Shown: positions 37,901 through 51,085, numbered from the stretch's first letter. The stretch: 64,000 nt of DNA from an uncultured Collinsella sp. (GCA_959026725.1 CAUFMG010000004.1:98553-162552); one strand, 5' to 3'. A program made the numbers and translations. The notes: a model not told the origin generated them from the letters alone.

Positions 37901-37925
37901 CTACTCTTCTCTCATATCAACGAAC

Positions 37926-37952
37926 GTGACAAAGGGACTGTCCCTTTGTCAC
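37926..37952. repeat. Type A palindrome, copy 3
   Basis: Perfect arms GTGACAAAGGGAC / GTCCCTTTGTCAC. It is one base past the ABC-transporter stop codon. Confidence 0.9.
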
Positions 37953-37953
37953 A

Positions 37954-41211
<3,258 letters not shown>

Positions 41212-41360
41212 GGACGGCAACCTCTCCTGCACAGGCACTCTGCCCGCTCTCACCCGCCGTTCGTATTCGACGCGTTTGTCCTACTCTATCCCCATTTTTT
41301 GCCGGCACCAGTGAAGAATGTAGGGAACCGCACCAAAAAACGAACGGGACGGCGCCTAAA

Positions 41361-41386
41361 AAAGAGGTCCCGAGCGGGACCTCTTT
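41361..41386 (-). terminator. Intrinsic terminator of the redox operon
   Basis: Stem AAAGAGGTCCCG / CGGGACCTCTTT with a 2-nt loop and flanking A/T tracts, 78 bp after the TlpA-like stop. Confidence 0.85.
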
Positions 41387-41463
41387 ATGGTGGAGATTAT
41401 CTTGAAAGGGAGCGGGCTACTTCGTACAGCGGCGCACGATCCTCGCTGTGCTTTACGCGTTTT

Positions 41464-42435
41464 CTACTGCTCGCTATTCGCAATCGCCTGGTCGATAAGC
41501 TTGTCGAGCGCTGCGCGCTGCTCGGCGGAGCTGATGGCCCCCACGATGGGCTCCCCTACGATGTTGCCATTCTGATCGATGACATACGTTGTCGGGAACG
41601 AGAACAAATTTGACGTAAACTTACCGGCCTCGCTATCCGACTTGAACCAGATGTTCTTATATGTCACGCCCTTCTTGCTCAGCACGTCCTTGGCATCTGC
41701 AATCTCGCCCTTGTTGCCATCGAGCGTAAAGGAATTGACGCCCACGACCTGGCCGCCCCTCTCGGCAAGCTCCTGATTCAGTTTCTCAAGATCGCCCAGC
41801 TCGCCCACGCACGGCTTGCAAGTGGTGAACCAGAAGTTCATGACGGTGACCTTGTTCTTAGAGAACAGCTCGTCGCTGCTCACGTCGTTGCCATCCAGGT
41901 CCTTGCCCGTAAAGCTGGGGAACTTCGTCGCCTCGCTCGAAGCATTGGCGCCGGCTGTCATGCCAGCGGTCGAAGCGTCGACGCTCTCGCCTGCGCTCGG
42001 CGTGCTTCCACAGCCGGGGAACTCCTTCTCCAAGCTCTCGAGCTTGTCCTCGATCTCCTTGATCTGCTGTGCACCGGCCTTGAGCGTCTTAAGCTCATCC
42101 GCCGTGAACTCATCCTTGGCACCGTCGATGGTCTTGAGCAGGAAATCGCCGTAATTGCTGCCGTCCTCAATCATTGCCGAGTCTTTATTTGCCGCATTGA
42201 ATACCTTTTCCCACAGCGCGTTATCACTCGAAAAGATCTCGTTCTCCTTCTGCATGAGCTTCGCATACAGCTCGGCGGCCTCGTCGGCATTGGCCGGCTT
42301 CTGCGCAGTGAGTTCTGCGATCTTAGGATCGGAGCTCGCAGATTCGCTCGCATTGCCACCGGGCGCCGAACATGCCACAAGGCACAAGGCCAGCACCGGC
42401 ACCATAAACAGGGCCGCAATCTTAGAAAGCTTCAT
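41464..42435 (-). CDS. TlpA/ResA-like thioredoxin lipoprotein
   Basis: 323 residues. The lipobox LVAC (Cys22) predicts a lipid-anchored extracytoplasmic protein. A charged helical spacer (about 35-150) precedes a TlpA thioredoxin domain with WFTTCKPCVGEL (CKPC at 206-209) and cis-Pro in FPTTYVI. ATG 42435 is chosen because GGAGG is seven bases upstream; the ATG at 42441 is too close. Last gene of an operon with the polyferredoxin-like membrane protein, so it probably receives or delivers electrons there. Confidence 0.92.
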   Translation of the reverse strand: MKLSKIAALFMVPVLALCLVACSAPGGNASESASSDPKIAELTAQKPANADEAAELYAKLMQKENEIFSSDNALWEKVFNAANKDSAMIEDGSNYGDFLLKTIDGAKDEFTADELKTLKAGAQQIKEIEDKLESLEKEFPGCGSTPSAGESVDASTAGMTAGANASSEATKFPSFTGKDLDGNDVSSDELFSKNKVTVMNFWFTTCKPCVGELGDLEKLNQELAERGGQVVGVNSFTLDGNKGEIADAKDVLSKKGVTYKNIWFKSDSEAGKFTSNLFSFPTTYVIDQNGNIVGEPIVGAISSAEQRAALDKLIDQAIANSEQ

Positions 42436-42464
42436 GGTCATTCCTCCGTTTTGTCGAAGCTTGT

Positions 42465-43367
42465 TTACTTTTTATCAGCGGTCAAGGGAAGCTTTTCCGC
42501 CGACACATCCAGGCCATAGCGATAGCTGATGGCATCGACAGGACAGGCCCCGATGCACTTTCCGCACCGGATACATTCGGCATGATTGGGCGCGCGGACC
42601 ACATCAACGTCCATCTGACAAACCTTTGAGCACTTGCCGCACGAGACACATTTGCATGCGTCGACCCGAATCCCCAGTAGGGACACCCTATTCATGAGCG
42701 CATAGAATGCGCCAAGTGGACAAATCCATTTGCAGAAGGGGCGATAGAACAAAACGCTCAGCACTACCACGGCAATGAGAACGGCAAGTTTCCAAGTAAA
42801 GAGATGTCCCAACGCAGATCGAATGCCGGCATTGGCAATGGCCAGCGGAATGGCGCCCTCGAGTACGCCCTGCGGACAGATGTACTTACAAAAGAACGGG
42901 TCGCCCATGCCCACGTCGTTAACCACCAAGACGGGTAGCAGCACCACGGCAAACAGCAACACGACGTACTTGATGTACGTGAGCGGCTTGAGCTTTTTCG
43001 TGGAGAACTTTTTGCCGGGAATCTTGTGCAGCAGCTCCTGCAGCCAGCCAAACGGGCACAGAAAGCCACATACAAAGCGTCCCAGCAGCACGCCGAGCAA
43101 AATGAGCGTACCGGTAACATAGTAAGAAAAGTTGAACTTGGACGAGCCCACCACCGACTGGAACGACCCGATGGGGCACGCACCCGATGCCGCGGGGCAC
43201 GAATAGCAATTAAGTCCAGGTACGCAGACTGTTTTTCCCGCGCCCTGATAGATGCCGCCTTTGGCAAAGTTTGGCAGGTGAATGTTGGTGACGAGCGTCG
43301 CCGCCGCCTGAATGAATCCGCGAAATCGAGCCAAAACATGCGACGCAGTGTTTTCTCTTTTATCCAA
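42465..43367 (-). CDS. NapH/NosR-like polyferredoxin membrane protein
   Basis: 300 residues. N-terminal helix, CVPGLNCYSCP and CP of a first cluster region, four or five membrane helices, CGFLCPFGWLQELLH and CKWICPLGAFY (the paired CxxxCP signatures of NapH/NosR), and two C-terminal 4Fe-4S motifs, CVSCGKCSKVCQM and CIRCGKCIGACPV. Such proteins move electrons across the membrane. The start is TTG 43367, overlapping the end of the small CxxC gene; GGAG lies ten bases upstream. Confidence 0.82.
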   Translation of the reverse strand: MDKRENTASHVLARFRGFIQAAATLVTNIHLPNFAKGGIYQGAGKTVCVPGLNCYSCPAASGACPIGSFQSVVGSSKFNFSYYVTGTLILLGVLLGRFVCGFLCPFGWLQELLHKIPGKKFSTKKLKPLTYIKYVVLLFAVVLLPVLVVNDVGMGDPFFCKYICPQGVLEGAIPLAIANAGIRSALGHLFTWKLAVLIAVVVLSVLFYRPFCKWICPLGAFYALMNRVSLLGIRVDACKCVSCGKCSKVCQMDVDVVRAPNHAECIRCGKCIGACPVDAISYRYGLDVSAEKLPLTADKK

Positions 43368-43506
43368 TTCCGATACACTCCAAGCACAGCCTAATCGCTT
43401 TGGCCAGCACGGCATCTGCCTCGCCACGCATAACGCCAAAGCACACCATGGCAATTCCGACGATCAACAAAGCGACCTGTACCACGGGTTTTACCGCTTT
43501 GAACAA
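43360..43506 (-). CDS. CD1871A-family CxxC small membrane protein
   Basis: 48 residues from TTG 43506 (AAAGGAG eight bases upstream): MFKAVKPVVQVALLIVGIAM, then CFGVMRGEADAVLAKAIRLCLECIGIG. One membrane span, and C-terminal CLEC pair before GIG. The R(G)EA..VL.KAI..CLECIGIG ending matches the CD1871A-family small proteins encoded beside NapH-like genes in Clostridia. It overlaps the next gene by eight bases (stop TAA), implying coupling. Possible redox adaptor; function unproven. Confidence 0.78.
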   Translation of the reverse strand: MFKAVKPVVQVALLIVGIAMVCFGVMRGEADAVLAKAIRLCLECIGIG

Positions 43507-43596
43507 CCTGACCACTCCTTTCGTTACGCGACCATTGGACCATATCGGCTATAAAATCCGTGTTAAGCGCGATTTGAAATGTGCAAGGAGACTGTT

Positions 43597-44271
43597 ATGC
43601 GTATTTTGATCGTCGAGGACGAGCGGGCGCTGTGTGACGCAATCGCGCGCAGCTTGCGAAACTTAGCGTACAGCGTCGACTGCTGTCACGACGGTCAGGA
43701 GGCGCTCGACCTACTGGACGTTGAGACCTTCGACCTCGTGGTACTCGACCTCAACCTTCCCCGTATCGACGGCATGACCGTGCTCAGGGAACTTAGGAAA
43801 ACTGACTGCGAGACCAAGGTACTGATTCTGTCCGCACGCGGCGAAGTATCCGATAAAGTCGCCGGACTCGATGCCGGCGCCAACGATTACCTCACCAAGC
43901 CGTTTCATCTGGACGAGCTTGCGGCAAGAATTCGCAGCCTTACCCTCAGACGCTTTACACAAAGCGACATAGTTTTAACCTGCGGAAAGCTCCGCTTTGA
44001 CGCCAAGGCGCGCATCGCTTCCGTGGACAGCGAGGCTCTATCTCTTACGCGCAAGGAAACGGGAATCTTGGAATACCTGATGCTTAATCAGGGGCGACCG
44101 GTAAGCCAAGAGGAGCTTATCGAGCACGTTTGGGATAGCAGCGTGAACAGCTTTAGCAACGCAATCCGCGTTCACATCTCGTCACTCCGCAAAAAGCTAC
44201 GCAGCGCTTTGGGATACGACCCGATTCGCAATCGGATTGGAGAGGGCTACGTTATGGAGGATGGCGAATGA
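43597..44271 (+). CDS. OmpR-family response regulator
   Basis: 224 residues. Receiver domain with phospho-acceptor Asp51 (LVVLDLNLPRIDG) and C-terminal winged helix (LSLTRKETGILEYLMLNQGRPVSQEELIEHVW). AAGGAG precedes ATG 43597. Overlaps the kinase gene (ATGA). It faces the redox operon across 90 bp and is a candidate regulator of it. Confidence 0.95.
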   Translation: MRILIVEDERALCDAIARSLRNLAYSVDCCHDGQEALDLLDVETFDLVVLDLNLPRIDGMTVLRELRKTDCETKVLILSARGEVSDKVAGLDAGANDYLTKPFHLDELAARIRSLTLRRFTQSDIVLTCGKLRFDAKARIASVDSEALSLTRKETGILEYLMLNQGRPVSQEELIEHVWDSSVNSFSNAIRVHISSLRKKLRSALGYDPIRNRIGEGYVMEDGE

Positions 44272-45419
44272 AAGGGCTTTCGCTGCAATGGCGCATAACG
44301 ATCATGACGGCACTGCTGACGTGTGCAGCATGCGTGCTGACAAACTGCCTGGTCGGCTATACGGGCATGCGCTACATGGATGCCATCGGCAGTAACATCT
44401 CGGCCTTTAACGCAACCGGCGAAGATTCGCCCCGGGCGTTCGACCCAACGAAAGCGGCCCCCGATGACAAGGTCACGATCGTCGTAAACGACGCACAGGA
44501 GTCTTTTGGCACGACAACCTGGTACATCACGGCTGGAGTCACACTCCTTGGCGGCGTGCTGACATACTTTGTGAGCGGCCGTGCGCTCAAACCGCTACGG
44601 GATTTTGCAGCCCAGGTTGAGCGTGTGCAGCCTGACAACCTAAGCGAAATCAGACTCAGTGAAGATGTGCCCACCGAGCTACAACAATGCAGCGCCTCTT
44701 TCAACGACATGATCGCCCGTCTTGGCGAAGGGTTCTCTGCACAGCGTCAGTTTACCGGCAACGCCGCACACGAGCTGCGCACCCCGCTCGCCCTTATGCA
44801 AGCACAGATTGAACTATTCATCTCCGAGCACTCCGGTCTGCAATCCGAAACAGCCGAGCTGCTCGGCCTGCTACAAGAACAAACCGAGCGCATGTCTCGA
44901 ATGACCAAGGTATTGCTTGAGATGAGTGAGCTCCGCAGCGTTCCTTGCGAGGACGATGTTGAACTCGGCCCCCTGTCCGAAGAGGTCCTCACCGACCTTG
45001 CGCCACTTGCCGAAAATAGGAGCATAGCCCTCAACTGTGCTGGAGACGCTTTAGTAATCGGGAGCGACACGCTCCTCTATCGGTTGCTGTTCAACCTGGC
45101 CGAAAACGCCATCCGTTACAGTCGCTCCGGCTCGACTGTCAATGTCTCCATCAGCGACAGCGACAGCCACGTGCTCCTGCGAGTCAAAGATGAGGGCTCG
45201 GGAATACCCAAGCTGTACCGAGAAAGCATCTTCCAGCCGTTCTTTCGTCTAGACAAATCCCGCAGCAGGGCATACGGCGGCGCAGGACTCGGACTAGCGC
45301 TCGTTTGGGAGATTGCAGCGCTTCACGGTGGCGCCGTAGAGGTCGAAGCAAGTTCCGAGGACGGAACCACCATGCTCGTAAGTCTTCCAAAACGATCTGC
45401 AGCGTTAACCAATCAGTAA
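44268..45419 (+). CDS. Sensor histidine kinase
   Basis: 383 residues. Two membrane spans (about 8-30, 80-100), short external loop, HAMP-like segment (VSGRALKPLRDFAAQVERV), HisKA with His168 (NAAHELRTPLALMQ), N-box NLAENAIRYS, GAGLGLALVWEIAALHGG. Partner of the preceding regulator. The small external loop (about 50 residues) suggests membrane or redox sensing rather than a large ligand. Confidence 0.94.
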   Translation: MKGLSLQWRITIMTALLTCAACVLTNCLVGYTGMRYMDAIGSNISAFNATGEDSPRAFDPTKAAPDDKVTIVVNDAQESFGTTTWYITAGVTLLGGVLTYFVSGRALKPLRDFAAQVERVQPDNLSEIRLSEDVPTELQQCSASFNDMIARLGEGFSAQRQFTGNAAHELRTPLALMQAQIELFISEHSGLQSETAELLGLLQEQTERMSRMTKVLLEMSELRSVPCEDDVELGPLSEEVLTDLAPLAENRSIALNCAGDALVIGSDTLLYRLLFNLAENAIRYSRSGSTVNVSISDSDSHVLLRVKDEGSGIPKLYRESIFQPFFRLDKSRSRAYGGAGLGLALVWEIAALHGGAVEVEASSEDGTTMLVSLPKRSAALTNQ

Positions 45420-45487
45420 AACGAAAGGGGTCCCGAGCAACAGGAGTACAATTGCTGCTATTGTTGTCAACCGTTGGGAGATGGAAG

Positions 45488-46492
45488 ATGGACTGCGATG
45501 GCTACCCATGCGTTCCCATGCCGTTGATGTGCACCGCCTTTGTGCCGGGGCAGATTGACGCTGCGGTTGCAGGCATTTCCGACCCCGATTCGCGCGCCAT
45601 TGCCACGGCAGAAGCTCTGTACTTTCGCGGACAGGCCGCCCTCGCTGCCAAGACGGCGCGCCCCTATCTTGATGCCACCGATCCCGCACTGCGCTATTCC
45701 GCATGCTTTATCTGCGGATACGCCAGTCTGTCGCTCAACCGTATCGCCGACGCCCGCCGGTGCCTTGCTGGCATCCTCGATACGCCACCTGATGAGGAAT
45801 CGCCTGCCGTCCACGCCACGCATATCCTGTTCGCCTCGGCCGCGAGCGTCCTGTTGCACTTGCCTTCCCCGTATTCTGCCGAAGAGTTTTATCCACTAGC
45901 GGCGCATCTGCCCGAAGGTCTGCGCCTGTTCGCCAGCTACGTGATGGCGCACGCCTTATATCTGCGCGGCGAATACGGCCGCAGCCTGGGCATGGCGGAA
46001 AACGCCCTGATTATGAAACAGGGAAGCTATCCCATCTCGGAACTGTTCCTGCACCTGGCAGCTTCCATGGCATGCATGAGCCTCAAGGACCTCGACGCCG
46101 CAAAAACGCACTTCGGAGCTGCTTGGAACATTGCGCGCCCCGACGGCCTTATCGAGCTTATCGGCGAGCACCACGGCCTTTTGCAGGGGCTTATCGAGGC
46201 ATGCCTAAAATCGCAATACCCCGACGATTTCGCTCGCATCATCGAGATCACGTATCGATTCAGCTACGGTTGGCGGCGCATCCACAACCCCGATTCGGGC
46301 GAGGACGTGGCCGACGATCTAACGACCACGGAATTCACCATGGCCATGCTCGCCTGCCGCGGATGGACCAACGCCGAAATCGCGCGCCATATGAGAGTAT
46401 CGCCGGGCACCGTCAAAAACCGCCTATCCGGCGTATACGCAAAGCTTGGCATCGGCACACGCGCCGAGTTGGTTACCCACATGTTGCGCTAG
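45488..46492 (+). CDS. LuxR-family regulator with helical N-terminal domain
   Basis: 334 residues. The first ~265 residues look like TPR-type helical repeats (AAVAGISDPDSRAIATAEALYF, LRLFASYVMAHALYLRGEYG); the C-terminal 65 residues are LuxR HTH (GWTNAEIARHMRVSPGTVKNRLSGVYAKLGIGTRAEL). No receiver or ATPase. GGGAG precedes ATG 45488. It precedes, in the same direction, a large sortase-type protein, a plausible target. Confidence 0.88.
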   Translation: MDCDGYPCVPMPLMCTAFVPGQIDAAVAGISDPDSRAIATAEALYFRGQAALAAKTARPYLDATDPALRYSACFICGYASLSLNRIADARRCLAGILDTPPDEESPAVHATHILFASAASVLLHLPSPYSAEEFYPLAAHLPEGLRLFASYVMAHALYLRGEYGRSLGMAENALIMKQGSYPISELFLHLAASMACMSLKDLDAAKTHFGAAWNIARPDGLIELIGEHHGLLQGLIEACLKSQYPDDFARIIEITYRFSYGWRRIHNPDSGEDVADDLTTTEFTMAMLACRGWTNAEIARHMRVSPGTVKNRLSGVYAKLGIGTRAELVTHMLR

Positions 46493-46514
46493 CGGTCAGA
46501 CTTCCCGGCGTATC

Positions 46515-46541
46515 GAAAGCGCTCCGGGGCCTGGCGCTTTC
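46515..46541 (+). terminator. Hairpin after the LuxR gene
   Basis: GAAAGCGC / GCGCTTTC stem with an 11-nt loop, no good T tract. Weak terminator or attenuator between the regulator and surface protein. Confidence 0.5.
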
Positions 46542-46648
46542 GCGCGCTCAAATTGGACATTTTGACCCTTGAACGGCACTACCGCCACGAAGCGTCTTCT
46601 CGCAAAATTGGATTATTTCCACCGATATTTGCGGGATGGGAGCCCAAG

Positions 46649-49600
46649 ATGCTTGATCGCCGTTCGTTACTTGTTGCTGGAGCGTCCTCGCTCGCGAGCA
46701 TTATGTTGCCTCGCGTGCCGGGAAGCGAAAATGCCTTCCTGCTGCCGTTCGCGCCCACCGCGGCCTATGCCGACGAAGAAGACCCCTTCAAGGTCCTGGT
46801 GCTCTCGCGCACCATGTTCGGCGTGGTGGTGGTCGACGTCGCCAACAAGATGAACCCCATCACGGGTGCCCAGGTCACACTAACGTCGCGCTACGCCGCA
46901 GGCAAACAGCTCACCGCCACAACCGATGACGAGGGCACAGCGATCTTTGAGATTGCTCCGCTTTCGGAAGGCTACGTGGACGAAGCGACGCTCCTTGACG
47001 CGTATGACTTCAACGGCGGCATCTCCATCAGCATGCCGGGCTACCGCGATGTCGAGATCCCCCTCGCGCGCATCCAGGGCGGCACCGCCATTACCGCGCC
47101 CACGCGCCCGCTCTCCGACGGGGAGCCGTACTTTCGCCAGCTTACGTTCGATGAGTGGGACATCCAGTACGCCGACGCCACGTTTATGGCGATGCCCAAG
47201 GACGATGCAGCAAATGCGCAGCCCGACACGCATACCTTTGCCGTACAGGCCCACCTGCCGCAGGGCGGGCAGGCAACGCTGCACATCAATAAGGTAATGC
47301 CCGCCGTGGGCAGCTCGCCCGAAACCGTCACGCAGATTGGCCAGGTCAAGGCCAGCGCAACGGGTGCGGATAATCTGGCGACGATCACGCTCGAAGACAA
47401 GTTCCTCGATGCGGCGTCGGGCCTTCTGGAAGAAGGATGCAAGCTGCGCTTTGTGCTCGACTATCAGGGCAAAACCTACACGCTCTCCTCCCCCATGGGC
47501 GTTGCCACCGCACCAGCTTCCAAGGCGGAATCGGGCTCGACCACCATCATTCCCACCACCATGGATCAAGAGATCACTCCGTTTGATTTCCCCGCGGCGT
47601 TCCCCGGCATCGGCGGCAACAAGTTCACCTGCTGGATGCCCACGTTTCCGATTCTCTTCGATTTCTCGTTTGCCGGGTACGTACTGTTTGGCGGCGGATA
47701 CAAACCGGTCAGCTACATGAACGATTCGGGCAATCCGGATCCGGAATACTGGAAGAAGTCGCCGCGCGAGTCGGGCGCCAAGCAGGCAAACCGCTACCTC
47801 GACGAGATGGAGGGGAAGTGGAATCAGTACAAGAGCATGAGTGCCGGTTCGGGCACCGACCCAAGAAACACTAAGCTCCTTCGCCACCATTGCACGCTGC
47901 TATTCACGATGGATATCGCAACACAGGTGTACGGATCGCTCGCCTACGACTGGGTTGGCAAAACTTGGGGCAACAACAACGATCCGGCGTACGGCAATAT
48001 TAAGGCTCTCTTCCAAGTAAAAACCGACCTCAATTGGACCGAGCAGTTTACCTTGGGCCCGGTGCCGTTTTTCCTAAACGTCAATCCTTGGGTGTTGGCA
48101 AAGCTAGCGCTCGCGGTAGGCGCCCACACACACGGCAGCGGTGCGGCGTTCTTCAAAAACATTTTGCTCGACTATTCCAATACGTCGGGATCATTCACCA
48201 TCCAGATCGGGCTTGCCGTCACCTTTGGAGCCGGCGTTGCAGGCGTCGCTTCGTCCGCCGTGCGCGGTGCCGCATCCCTCACACTGTTCATTGGGTACGA
48301 GAAGGCGGACGGCCACCAGCTTCCGCGGCTGCGCGTGGGTGCAGACGTCGATGTCGACGTGATACTCCAGTTCATCATGTTCAAGTGGACCACCAAGGCC
48401 TGGTCGGGGTCGTGGCCCACACTCATCGATTCGTGGGATATGTCGGTGAACAACGGCGACCAATATGTGCTCCAGCACTCTGAGTTGGCACTGAGCGGAG
48501 ACACGCCTTATACGCTGGATGCCTGCTTTGGCGCGACCGGCAATGCCGAGTCGGGCAGCGTAGCGCAGTTTATCGCGTCGGCCACCATCGTCACCAATGC
48601 CGAGCTGCTCGCATGCTCCGAAGTTGCAGCCACCGCCGTAAACGTCGTACCGATCGTACGCGATTGGGAGCAAGCGGTCACACGCATTGAGCTCGAGGCG
48701 GATGCAGAGAGCAACGACGCAGGACAGGTCGAACATTTCGTCCATGCCCTGATGGAGGATGACGAAAATGCCGCACCGATGTATGAGTACACCTACATCG
48801 GCCAGGCGACGAACGCCGTTGCGGACTCGAACGCCAATTCTGCCGGCGTGTCGGAGGACGAGAGAGGCGGCATAAAGCCCTCGAGCGACAACGTGCTGTT
48901 TACTGGCGTGCTCAGCGAAGCCCGCATGAAGTTTGCGGAGATCGCCGGCACGGAATGTCTGTTCCGTATCGCCTCGGTGCGCTACGGCGAGAATGGCCGT
49001 TCGCGACTGGTAGTGCACACGAAGGCAAACGGCGCATGGTCCGCTCCCATGCCGGTCGACTTCCCTCTTGGCTTTGGCGAGGCCGACGTGGAGCGCAGAG
49101 ACACGTTCGATTACGACTTCGACATGGTTGAATACACCGATGGCGCGGGGCACACGGACGCCTACGTGTTACTGGTCTCGGGCGAGCGCCCCGAAGGCGA
49201 CGCAACCCGGTTCGACACGGCTAGCACATCCGGCATACTGTCCGTTGTGCGCCTGCGCATAAGCAATAGCGAGGTTCGCGTGGTATCGCACACGTCGTGG
49301 CGCAGCATCTCGCGCGGCCGCCTGCAGGAGGACGGCTACCATTGCCTGCAATGTCCGCGTATCACAGTAGGCAAGACGCTTGTCGACGGACGTCTGTCGG
49401 GCGCCTATCTCCATCGCCGCGGAGCCACCGCCGAGAAGGCGCTGGGCACCGAGGCAGAAGTCGCGCTCGAGTGCTTTACCCTGTGGTCGGATCTGTCGGG
49501 CGACAGCCTCACGTTCCGTCAGGTTCTCCGCTTTCCGCAGGCACCGTCGAGCATCGAACTGGGCGCGCCCGAGAATATCAACGGCAAAATGGTGGTGTCC

Positions 49601-51034
49601 GTTGCATACGAGACTGCAAGCGGTTGTGGCTGCGCATCGTACGCCGTGATCGGCCAGTCCATCGCAGGTTGGGGCGTTATGTCACCGGATGCCTCGGTCC
49701 CGCGCGTGGTGCCGTGGCCGCAGCACACGGGCTTTTTGGCAACCGTCAACGAGCAGCTGCAGCATGTTACCTGGACGCGAGGCGCATCGGCATTTGCAAC
49801 GACACCCGTGGGCGCAGCTGGCTGCGGCCCGGCGTCGTTTAGCGTGAGCAACAACGGTAGGTGCGTGCTATACGTCGAGAACACCGACGGCAAAGTGGGG
49901 CAAACCTACGACGAAGAAGGCGAGCCGGTGGCGGTAATGGGCAAGCATTTCCGCATCTTCGCCAGCACCCTAATCGACGAGCCGTTCACGGAGCGCGAGC
50001 TGTTCACGGAGCCATTCGTGCTCTGCGAGCTGGAGCATCCCATCGATCAGATAACGACGTTTTTAACCTCGGGCGGCATGCTCTCGGTGCTTGCCACGCA
50101 CATCGTGAGCGCCGAGCAGAGCAAAGCAGAGCTGCACGGCATCGAAGTGCCCTTGGTGGCATGCGCCACACCACTGGGCGCGATAGCCAACCTGGGCGCC
50201 GTGGTGCCCGGGGCGGCGAGCGAGTCGTTTACGGTAACGGTGCGAAACGACGGCAACACGTTGCTGACCGCAGGAACAGTCGATCTGTACCGAGAGGGCT
50301 CCGACCAACCGTTCTCCAGCGCCTCCATCGGATTCGGCGCGAACGCGCGCATGGCATCGATCTACGACCCGGAGCTTGCCGAAGACGCATCGGCCAACGA
50401 CATGGCACACGTGAAGTACACGCTCGAGGCACTGGGCGAGCGCTTTGCCACACACCCGCTGGTGGCCGACAACGGCAACGCCGTGCTGGCACCGGGTTGC
50501 ACGGCACAGTTCCGCATGAGCTTTGCCATCCCGGAGAGCTGGGGCGACGAAGTGGGCAAACGCGTAACGCTGTATGCGAAGGCGCGTGACCTGGTGGCGC
50601 TCGATCCCGTAACGCTCGAGGAAATTCGACCGGGCGCAAACTCGGCGCTGGGTGCCGTACTGCACGAGCTTCATATGCCCGACGCGGCATGCGAACGCTC
50701 AGAAGTTCAGGTCGGCGTATGCGACAGCGCGGATACGACAGGACTTCACGACGCCCCGATGACAGTAGACGGCGATGGTGGCTCGAGTGGAGGTGGTTCC
50801 GACGGAAGCAGCTCCGGTGGCGGCAGTGGCTCTGGCAGCGGCAAGGATCACGGCAATAACAAGCGCTCCGGAAAAGCGGGCGCGCTCGCCGGCACGGGCG
50901 ACAGCAACGTCCCCCTAACCGCAGCCGCAGCAGCACTCGCCGCAGCTGGTGCCGGCCTTGTCGCCTACAGCGTCCGCCGCACGGCGCTCGAAAAAGACAC
51001 CGCCAATGAGGTCAATTCGGATAGGCCTCGCTAG
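46649..51034 (+). CDS. Large sortase-anchored surface protein
   Basis: 1461 residues. ATG 46649 has GGGAG upstream. N terminus MLDRRSLLVAGASSLASIML is a twin-Arg-like signal (RRSLLV) ending near TAAYADEE. An N-terminal carboxypeptidase-like beta domain (VVDVANKMNPITGAQVTL) is followed by long beta-rich segments and a C-terminal Ser/Gly-rich stalk. The anchor is LAGTG at 1413-1417, then a hydrophobic segment and a 19-residue charged tail, longer than usual. Probably adhesin- or filament-like; no catalytic motif seen. It is preceded by a LuxR regulator. Confidence 0.85.
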   Translation: MLDRRSLLVAGASSLASIMLPRVPGSENAFLLPFAPTAAYADEEDPFKVLVLSRTMFGVVVVDVANKMNPITGAQVTLTSRYAAGKQLTATTDDEGTAIFEIAPLSEGYVDEATLLDAYDFNGGISISMPGYRDVEIPLARIQGGTAITAPTRPLSDGEPYFRQLTFDEWDIQYADATFMAMPKDDAANAQPDTHTFAVQAHLPQGGQATLHINKVMPAVGSSPETVTQIGQVKASATGADNLATITLEDKFLDAASGLLEEGCKLRFVLDYQGKTYTLSSPMGVATAPASKAESGSTTIIPTTMDQEITPFDFPAAFPGIGGNKFTCWMPTFPILFDFSFAGYVLFGGGYKPVSYMNDSGNPDPEYWKKSPRESGAKQANRYLDEMEGKWNQYKSMSAGSGTDPRNTKLLRHHCTLLFTMDIATQVYGSLAYDWVGKTWGNNNDPAYGNIKALFQVKTDLNWTEQFTLGPVPFFLNVNPWVLAKLALAVGAHTHGSGAAFFKNILLDYSNTSGSFTIQIGLAVTFGAGVAGVASSAVRGAASLTLFIGYEKADGHQLPRLRVGADVDVDVILQFIMFKWTTKAWSGSWPTLIDSWDMSVNNGDQYVLQHSELALSGDTPYTLDACFGATGNAESGSVAQFIASATIVTNAELLACSEVAATAVNVVPIVRDWEQAVTRIELEADAESNDAGQVEHFVHALMEDDENAAPMYEYTYIGQATNAVADSNANSAGVSEDERGGIKPSSDNVLFTGVLSEARMKFAEIAGTECLFRIASVRYGENGRSRLVVHTKANGAWSAPMPVDFPLGFGEADVERRDTFDYDFDMVEYTDGAGHTDAYVLLVSGERPEGDATRFDTASTSGILSVVRLRISNSEVRVVSHTSWRSISRGRLQEDGYHCLQCPRITVGKTLVDGRLSGAYLHRRGATAEKALGTEAEVALECFTLWSDLSGDSLTFRQVLRFPQAPSSIELGAPENINGKMVVSVAYETASGCGCASYAVIGQSIAGWGVMSPDASVPRVVPWPQHTGFLATVNEQLQHVTWTRGASAFATTPVGAAGCGPASFSVSNNGRCVLYVENTDGKVGQTYDEEGEPVAVMGKHFRIFASTLIDEPFTERELFTEPFVLCELEHPIDQITTFLTSGGMLSVLATHIVSAEQSKAELHGIEVPLVACATPLGAIANLGAVVPGAASESFTVTVRNDGNTLLTAGTVDLYREGSDQPFSSASIGFGANARMASIYDPELAEDASANDMAHVKYTLEALGERFATHPLVADNGNAVLAPGCTAQFRMSFAIPESWGDEVGKRVTLYAKARDLVALDPVTLEEIRPGANSALGAVLHELHMPDAACERSEVQVGVCDSADTTGLHDAPMTVDGDGGSSGGGSDGSSSGGGSGSGSGKDHGNNKRSGKAGALAGTGDSNVPLTAAAAALAAAGAGLVAYSVRRTALEKDTANEVNSDRPR

Positions 51035-51085
51035 CTCCTAGTTACTTTTGTGTGAAACGCCGACTCGGCTCATCGAGCACCAAAA

